DNA of 8,786 bases, taken from assembly GCA_947165555.1 (NCBI GenBank), contig CAMVAR010000021.1:1-8786 (forward strand), written 5' to 3'. A program made the position numbers and the translations under genes. Numbering within the stretch: the first letter of the stretch is position 1; each line of letters opens with the position of its first letter. The stretch comes from an uncultured Pseudomonadota bacterium (GTDB lineage Bacteria > Pseudomonadota > Alphaproteobacteria > Rs-D84). Of this stretch, positions 4,941 through 8,786 are shown piece after piece. The notes under the pieces were generated by a model. The model was not told the origin of the DNA, searched no databases, and was given only the letters and a program-made list of their open reading frames with translations.

Positions 4941-5780
4941 TTAAAAATTCATACGAATCGATGCAACAATATTACCCATATTACTAACCCCACGATGTGG
5001 CGCACCCCATCCAAATCCGCGTCCGGTTGTCATCTGATACTGATATGCAATATCAAACCCAATCATATCCGTTATTGCAAAATTCATACCTAATTCCAGG
5101 CGCGGAACCGCAACAACAAATCCGTCAACACCATTTGCACCCCAAAAATCGTACCACCCCAGGCCCAGCCCCAGGCCCATAAACGGCACAAATGTGCGGC
5201 GATACGTCGTATCATCAACAACGATAAAACGGCGTGCAAAATCAAAGTAAACCATCGCATTCAACATGTGATAATTTGCATTATCATCAATTCCACTGAA
5301 TTTAAACAGCGATTCTTGGAACGCCAATTCACCACGAACATACGACGAAAAATTCATCCCTAAACCAATTGTGGTTGACCATGAGCCAGACGATTCAAAC
5401 TTTTCACCATCACTGCGTGCACGGGTTGTTACCATTCCCAAATTTAATCCACCACCCATGCGGGTGTACAACGGCGCAGGTATAAATACACTATCGCCAT
5501 TTAATACCACCGGGTCAGAATCATAGAATGTTTCGACCCCCATTTCCCCGTACGTTGCCCGTGCAACGTCATAATCATCCCAGGCATCTGCATTCGCGAC
5601 CGTGGTGTTTTGTGCATTCGCCATTGTATTTATTTCAACATCAGACACATGCGTAACCCGCACAGAATCTAAGCCATTGGCAATTTCCATTTTAAACCGG
5701 CCATTACGTTCGTTTGACACGGCCCCCGTACAGCCTAATGCCACACAACCAATAATCGTCACAACAGATACTTTCTTCAT
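4941..5780 (-). CDS. Outer-membrane beta-barrel protein
   Basis: 279 residues. N-terminal export signal MKKVSVVTIIGCVALGC then TGAVSN; the cysteine at 17 gives a poor lipobox (ALGC), so it is either a lipoprotein or cut by signal peptidase I. Residues about 25-95 are polar and probably periplasmic or surface-exposed. From about residue 100 the sequence alternates in strand-like blocks (GGGLNLGMV, TIGLGMNF, FVPFMGLGLGLGWYDF, RLELGMNFAI, IGFDIAYQYQM) and ends in VASIRMNF with a terminal phenylalanine, the BAM signal of Omp25/Opa-like barrels. It shares the YRR...VP(Y/F)xGxGLGLxW block with the downstream broken copy and is first in the operon. The ATG has GGGA eight bases upstream. Specific role, such as adhesion or envelope stability, is unknown. 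Confidence 0.85.
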   Translation of the reverse strand: MKKVSVVTIIGCVALGCTGAVSNERNGRFKMEIANGLDSVRVTHVSDVEINTMANAQNTTVANADAWDDYDVARATYGEMGVETFYDSDPVVLNGDSVFIPAPLYTRMGGGLNLGMVTTRARSDGEKFESSGSWSTTIGLGMNFSSYVRGELAFQESLFKFSGIDDNANYHMLNAMVYFDFARRFIVVDDTTYRRTFVPFMGLGLGLGWYDFWGANGVDGFVVAVPRLELGMNFAITDMIGFDIAYQYQMTTGRGFGWGAPHRGVSNMGNIVASIRMNF

Positions 5781-5812
5781 TTTTTATTTCCCATGTGTTT
5801 TTTAACATCTGA

Positions 5813-5821
5813 ATTGTATCA
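5813..5821 (-). promoter_or_regulatory. Possible extended -10 promoter of the barrel-protein operon
   Basis: On the minus strand TG-A-TACAAT (5821-5813) fits an extended -10 element with no good -35. The predicted start near 5806 gives a 25-nt leader to the ATG at 5780. It is back to back with the lpxI promoter. Confidence 0.4.
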
Positions 5822-5832
5822 TAATTTCCAAC

Positions 5833-5861
5833 TTGATTCCAGTGTGATTTAAGCCTAATAT
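5833..5861 (+). promoter_or_regulatory. lpxI promoter implying a leaderless mRNA
   Basis: TTGATT (5833-5838), 17-bp spacer, TAATAT (5856-5861). Only seven bases lie between the -10 and the lpxI ATG at 5869, so transcription should start at or within a base or two of the start codon. No Shine-Dalgarno is present. Confidence 0.6.
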
Positions 5862-5868
5862 AACATCC

Positions 5869-6687
5869 ATGAAACATAACAAGAAAATCGCAATTGTGGC
5901 CGGCGCACTGGAATTGCCGATACTGACCCGCGACGCATTACGACGACACGGGTGGGACGTGTTTGTAATTGGGTTGAAAAACTTTTACGACCCGCGCCTT
6001 AATCCGGACATGGTTATCCGTATTGGCGGGGCCGGACGTGCGGTCCGTGCGGCACGTCGCATGGGAATAAAAAACGTTACGTTCGTGGGTGCAATCGGGC
6101 ATCCAAACCTGTCTGATTTGCGGCCAGATTTATGGACACTGATTGCGTTATTTAAAATACTAAAACATCAACGGGGGTATGATTCTATGGCGGTTGCATT
6201 AAATAAAATTATGACAGACGCGGGGTTTGACGTTGTTGCGGCCCAAGATGTGGCACCAGAATTAACTTTTGAACACGCCGGTATTTTAACCAAGAAAAAA
6301 CCCACGGCCGCCGACAAAAAAAACATTGACCGCGCCATAGAGGTTTCACATACAATTGGCGCCGCAGACATTGGGGCATCCGTTGTCGTTGACACCCAGG
6401 TTATTGCGGTCGAGGCCGCCGAAGGAACGGCAAAAATGCTGGACCGGGTGGTAGAAATGCGGCGGGGCCGCAAAAAACATGGCGGCGTTTTCGCAAAAAT
6501 GACCAAACCCGGCCAAGATTTACATATCGACATACCGGCCATAGGGGTTGACACGGTAAATGCGGTCGCAGACGCAAAACTGAATGGAATTATCGTAAAT
6601 ACAAAAACATGCTTTGTTGTGCACAAAGATAAAGTTATTGAAACCGCAAATAAACGTGGAATTTTCATCATGGCCGTGGACGAATAA
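5869..6687 (+). CDS. lpxI: UDP-2,3-diacylglucosamine pyrophosphatase LpxI
   Basis: 272 residues, normal length for LpxI (formerly DUF1009). It hydrolyses UDP-2,3-diacylglucosamine to lipid X and UMP, the fourth step of lipid A synthesis, at the inner face of the cytoplasmic membrane; it replaces LpxH in most alphaproteobacteria. Visible family features: IAIVAGALELP near the N-terminus, RIGGAGRAVRAARRMGI (51-67), FVGAIGHPNLSDLRPDLW (72-89), QRGYDSM (101-107), GAADIGASVVVD (164-175), VIAVEAAEGTAKML (178-191) and the C-terminal KPGQDLHIDIPAIGVDTV (213-230). An aspartate in this last block is probably the one shown to be essential in Caulobacter LpxI, though not aligned here. It is not next to lpxD, fabZ, lpxA or lpxB, where it usually sits, and probably has its own leaderless transcript. 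Confidence 0.93.
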   Translation: MKHNKKIAIVAGALELPILTRDALRRHGWDVFVIGLKNFYDPRLNPDMVIRIGGAGRAVRAARRMGIKNVTFVGAIGHPNLSDLRPDLWTLIALFKILKHQRGYDSMAVALNKIMTDAGFDVVAAQDVAPELTFEHAGILTKKKPTAADKKNIDRAIEVSHTIGAADIGASVVVDTQVIAVEAAEGTAKMLDRVVEMRRGRKKHGGVFAKMTKPGQDLHIDIPAIGVDTVNAVADAKLNGIIVNTKTCFVVHKDKVIETANKRGIFIMAVDE

Positions 6688-6691
6688 TATA

Positions 6692-6719
6692 TTGACAATT
6701 ATTTATTTTGAATTATAAT
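6692..6719 (+). promoter_or_regulatory. Strong promoter for the paralogous gene pair
   Basis: TTGACA (6692-6697), a 16-bp spacer, TATAAT (6714-6719); both hexamers are perfect. It starts four bases after the lpxI stop codon. The predicted start near 6726 gives a leader of about 45 nt to the ATG at 6771. GGTCGC (6722-6727) is complementary to GCGACC (6765-6770), which abuts the ATG, so a hairpin could mask the start if transcription begins early enough. Confidence 0.75.
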
Positions 6720-6770
6720 CCGGTCGCAATTGTAACCACAGGATTAACAATAAAGAACAAAACCGCGACC

Positions 6771-7442
6771 ATGTATAAAATCAACGATATTTATTATATA
6801 CTAAAAGAAATCATAGCAGACAATACCGAAACACCCGGTATGTTACGCCCCAGTTATGGACTGAAAAGATACAATATCGACAAACCAATATGTCGACAAA
6901 TCTCACAGGAAATTAACGAACAATTCGGTATTGATATCAATCCGACCCCCAACGATACAATTGCAACACTATTTGGCCGCATTACAACACAATTGGCCGA
7001 ACGTGGCCAAATCGACAAAACAACGCCAATAAATCGCACGCTATCAATGTATTTAAACGTATCCGCCGACACAAACCACCAACCACTAAATCCAAAACAG
7101 TGGAAATGGACAACAAACAGAATTTACAGTGCTGTATTATCTTATCTATTTCGTTCAATGAATCGACGCGTTAATCGCCTGGAAACAATTGGACATTTTT
7201 TATACGAGGCCGATTTTGATAAAACCGGCACAAAAACTGAAAATCTGGTATCAGCACTACGCCAAATTGAACGCATGTACCGAATCAAAATTTATGCGGA
7301 TTACACAATTGATGACGTGGTCAATGTTGCACAATGCTCGCTAATTCGTCGGGGCCAACTATCCAGGCAAGATATAGAGATACATCAAAATATTCTTGAA
7401 AATCCGGGGATTGTAATTGCCCCCCAAAACAAAATCAGATAA
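6771..7442 (+). CDS. Uncharacterised tandem-module protein A (possible ACP-like folds)
   Basis: Not recognised. 223 residues, soluble, no signal peptide. Two related modules of about 80 residues are visible (about 1-81 and 116-197). Each ends in the pattern I..(F/Y).I.I....T..D......L..RGQ: QISQEINEQFGIDI...LAERGQI and ALRQIERMYRIKI...LIRRGQL. Module 2 closely matches module 2 of the next gene (YE...DKTGT...LV.ALR.IE..Y.I). The hydrophobic spacing resembles helices III-IV of acyl carrier proteins, but no DSL serine is seen. The ATG at 6771 is preferred over an upstream in-frame TTG at 6708, because 6708 lies upstream of the -10 box of the promoter and would not be transcribed from it. The Shine-Dalgarno is weak. 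It is probably co-transcribed with the next gene, 19 bp downstream. Confidence 0.7.
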   Translation: MYKINDIYYILKEIIADNTETPGMLRPSYGLKRYNIDKPICRQISQEINEQFGIDINPTPNDTIATLFGRITTQLAERGQIDKTTPINRTLSMYLNVSADTNHQPLNPKQWKWTTNRIYSAVLSYLFRSMNRRVNRLETIGHFLYEADFDKTGTKTENLVSALRQIERMYRIKIYADYTIDDVVNVAQCSLIRRGQLSRQDIEIHQNILENPGIVIAPQNKIR

Positions 7443-7461
7443 CAAAAAAAGAGAATCGCAC

Positions 7462-8238
7462 ATGACACAAATACATTATACAAAGCAAGAAATTATTGGC
7501 AAACTGATTCGCATCGTTGCAACATGGTCATTTAATAACAATATTAATATACATGCCGACATTCATACGATGCTAGCATTCCCAGATGACATTAATCAGA
7601 TAAAAAATAGCATACGCGAAACATTTAATTACACCGTTCCAGATACCGCAACACGGTTAAACATTAAGACATTGGCACAAATGATATATACAAACATGCG
7701 CACGGCGCAACCAGGCACAACAAATTCGGACAAAAATGTGCGCCGCATACCAACAACAGACCCAAAAATAGCAAACGAATTGAAACGTCACGATTTGTTT
7801 AATATTGTATTTCGACAATTCAGACCAATAGTTGGCAATGTGCGCCCAAATGAAACAGTTGGGGATATTTTCTATGAAATTGGCTCTGACATTATGGGCA
7901 CCCGTTCAGGCCAATTACAAAAAAATCTGCGCATATTAGAACAACAATACGACATCACGGTCGATAATGACACACGTGTATGCGATATTGTCGAAAAAAT
8001 GGAACAATCATTGGTTGCCCGTGGTGAAATGCAACCAACCCCAAAAGAATACATGAACACAGAAATCGACCCATTGTGGCGCGCGATTGTTCGTGCACTG
8101 CCATTACATTACTTGCTGAACGTTTTACACTATGATATTGGTATTTCGGCACCAGCGCACAAGGTTGCCGCATCGCGTTCGTTTGAAGAATTCAAAAAAA
8201 TAGTCTATAAAAATCAACAAAACAAAGAACATAAATAA
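7462..8238 (+). CDS. Uncharacterised tandem-module protein B, paralogue of the preceding gene
   Basis: Not recognised. 258 residues, soluble, no signal peptide. It repeats the module of the upstream gene: module 1 (about 8-81, ...IKNSIRETFNYTV...LAQMIYTNM), a linker rich in polar residues (82-105), module 2 (109-190, DLFNIVFRQF...NETVGDIFYE...RILEQQYDITV...SLVARGEM) and a shorter third copy (about 203-251, ...VLHYDIGIS...SFEEFKKIVYK). In module 2, S149 in MGTRSG falls where the phosphopantetheine serine of an ACP would be, but the DSL motif is absent, so carrier function is only a guess. ATG at 7462 has an AAGAG-type Shine-Dalgarno; an upstream in-frame start at 7417 overlaps the previous gene and is less likely. 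Ends just before a strong terminator. Confidence 0.75.
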   Translation: MTQIHYTKQEIIGKLIRIVATWSFNNNINIHADIHTMLAFPDDINQIKNSIRETFNYTVPDTATRLNIKTLAQMIYTNMRTAQPGTTNSDKNVRRIPTTDPKIANELKRHDLFNIVFRQFRPIVGNVRPNETVGDIFYEIGSDIMGTRSGQLQKNLRILEQQYDITVDNDTRVCDIVEKMEQSLVARGEMQPTPKEYMNTEIDPLWRAIVRALPLHYLLNVLHYDIGISAPAHKVAASRSFEEFKKIVYKNQQNKEHK

Positions 8239-8240
8239 AC

Positions 8241-8261
8241 AACGCCGGATAAACCGGCGTT
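8241..8261. terminator. Bidirectional hairpin between convergent genes
   Basis: AACGCCGG (8241-8248), loop ATAAA, CCGGCGTT (8254-8261): a perfect 8-bp stem. It is followed by ACTATTTT on the + strand and GTTTATTT on the minus strand, so it can end the module-protein operon and the convergent FKBP operon. The U tracts are interrupted. Confidence 0.75.
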
Positions 8262-8282
8262 ACTATTTTCACAAAATTCAAA

Positions 8283-8615
8283 TTATTTTTTTTGAATATC
8301 TACAACTTTGACCTTGAATACAACATCTTTGCCGGCCAATTCCGGAACATATTCTTGCGGGAACGTAATGTTAACATCACGTTCTTCGCCCTTGGCCATA
8401 CCAACCAATTGTTCTTCGAATCCGGGAACAAATTGGCCACTGCCCAAAACCAATGGATATGATTGTGCGGTACCGCCGTCAAACGCAACCCCATCCAGAT
8501 AACCCGCAAAATCAATCACAACGGTATCACCGTTTTGTGCGGTATTTTTTGTCGAATCACACCCGGCACCAATCAACGCGCCACACAGTCCCAATATTCC
8601 AAACATTTTATTCAT
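8283..8615 (-). CDS. FKBP-type peptidyl-prolyl isomerase, trigger-factor-like domain, probable lipoprotein
   Basis: 110 residues. The N-terminus MNKMFGILGLCGALIGAGCD is a short export signal ending in GAGC, so C19 is a likely lipidated residue (the -3 position is glycine rather than leucine, so not ideal). Residues about 30-108 form one FKBP domain: VVIDFAGYLDGVAFDGG, then LVLGSGQFVPGFEEQLVGMA, GEERDVNITFPQEYVPELAGKDVVF and KVKVVDIQ. The GxFVPGFEEQLxGMxxGE...FPxxY...LAGKxVxF pattern is closer to the PPIase domain of trigger factor than to typical periplasmic FkpA. It would assist proline-limited folding in the envelope. The ATG at 8615 has AAAGGAT five bases upstream. Only 32 bp separate it from the upstream gene, so the two are probably one operon. 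Confidence 0.88.
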   Translation of the reverse strand: MNKMFGILGLCGALIGAGCDSTKNTAQNGDTVVIDFAGYLDGVAFDGGTAQSYPLVLGSGQFVPGFEEQLVGMAKGEERDVNITFPQEYVPELAGKDVVFKVKVVDIQKK

Positions 8616-8647
8616 TTTTCATCCTTTTGTTTTATGTATGTTTGTTG

Positions 8648-8786
8648 TTAGTTGTTATACACACACCGAAACCCGTATTCGCGCATGCTTGCCCCTTCGG
8701 CCTCTAGGCGATAATCAAAAAATGGCGTTGGTCGCATCGATTCAAATGATGGATTATCATACACCAATACGATACTGTCCGCATTG
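8648..8786 (-). CDS. C-terminal end of an unidentified protein (runs off window)
   Basis: The last 45 codons of a minus-strand gene, ending TAA at 8648-8650; the start lies beyond the window. The visible part reads NADSIVLVYDNPSFESMRPT, PFFDYRLEAE, then GASMREYGFRCVYNN. The final GFRC resembles the C-terminal GFRC/GFR of formylglycine-generating-enzyme-like (SUMF1/FGE-sulfatase) proteins, but the fragment is too short to be sure. Codon use matches its neighbours and the frame is open throughout. It is upstream of, and probably co-transcribed with, the FKBP lipoprotein gene. Confidence 0.6.
   Translation of the reverse strand, partial: NADSIVLVYDNPSFESMRPTPFFDYRLEAEGASMREYGFRCVYNN

Noticed and set aside
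6168..6698. 176-codon open frame antisense to lpxI
   Set aside because: lpxI is a clear family member on the other strand; the antisense frame has no family pattern and arises from codon bias.
7417..7461. Upstream in-frame start for module protein B
   Set aside because: It overlaps the end of module gene A; ATG 7462 has a purine-rich AAGAG upstream and begins the conserved module.

Overview
The window looks like the chromosome of a Gram-negative alphaproteobacterium with a compact, moderately AT-rich genome, probably a host-associated or little-studied lineage. The case rests on an LpxI-type UDP-2,3-diacylglucosamine pyrophosphatase (lipid A synthesis, typical of alphaproteobacteria), two small outer-membrane beta-barrel proteins, a monofunctional biotin-protein ligase, a RumA/RlmD-like rRNA m5U methyltransferase, and an XRE regulator resembling the N-terminal half of an alphaproteobacterial S24-type repressor. 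Genus is inference only; no rRNA or tRNA is present.

Layout. Positions 1-1490 hold a minus-strand cluster read right to left: a SleB-like cell wall hydrolase without signal peptide, a two-helix holin-like membrane protein, a phage scaffold-like protein, then the start of a histone H1-like Lys/Ala/Pro-repeat protein. Upstream of the hydrolase is a perfect sigma-70 promoter (TTGACA, 17 bp, TATAAT) followed by two tandem intrinsic-terminator hairpins before the hydrolase ATG. This resembles a late-gene switch that needs antitermination. Positions 1633-2704 hold birA and an overlapping upstream winged-helix protein. A small XRE regulator lies at 2772-3017.

The region 3018-3390 carries no protein gene. 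It contains a well-formed small-RNA gene on the + strand: promoter TTGACA-17-TATATT, about 190 nt of stacked hairpins, two of which hold long pyrimidine-only or pyrimidine-rich loops, and a GNRA-capped terminator. One loop can pair with the ribosome binding site and start codon of the histone-like gene in this window. This is the best candidate here for an undescribed element.

Positions 3391-5780 are a minus-strand operon: an outer-membrane beta-barrel protein, a second barrel protein broken by one frameshift, and the rRNA methyltransferase, which lacks a stretch of its SAM-binding domain. Divergent from it is lpxI (5869-6687, +), whose promoter places the transcript start at or next to the ATG, so the mRNA is probably leaderless. 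After lpxI, a promoter with two consensus hexamers drives two uncharacterised paralogous genes (6771-8238). Each is built from tandem modules of about 80 residues that faintly resemble acyl-carrier-protein folds. A symmetrical terminator separates them from a convergent minus-strand pair: a lipoprotein with a trigger-factor-like FKBP domain, and upstream of it the C-terminal end of another protein cut by the window edge.
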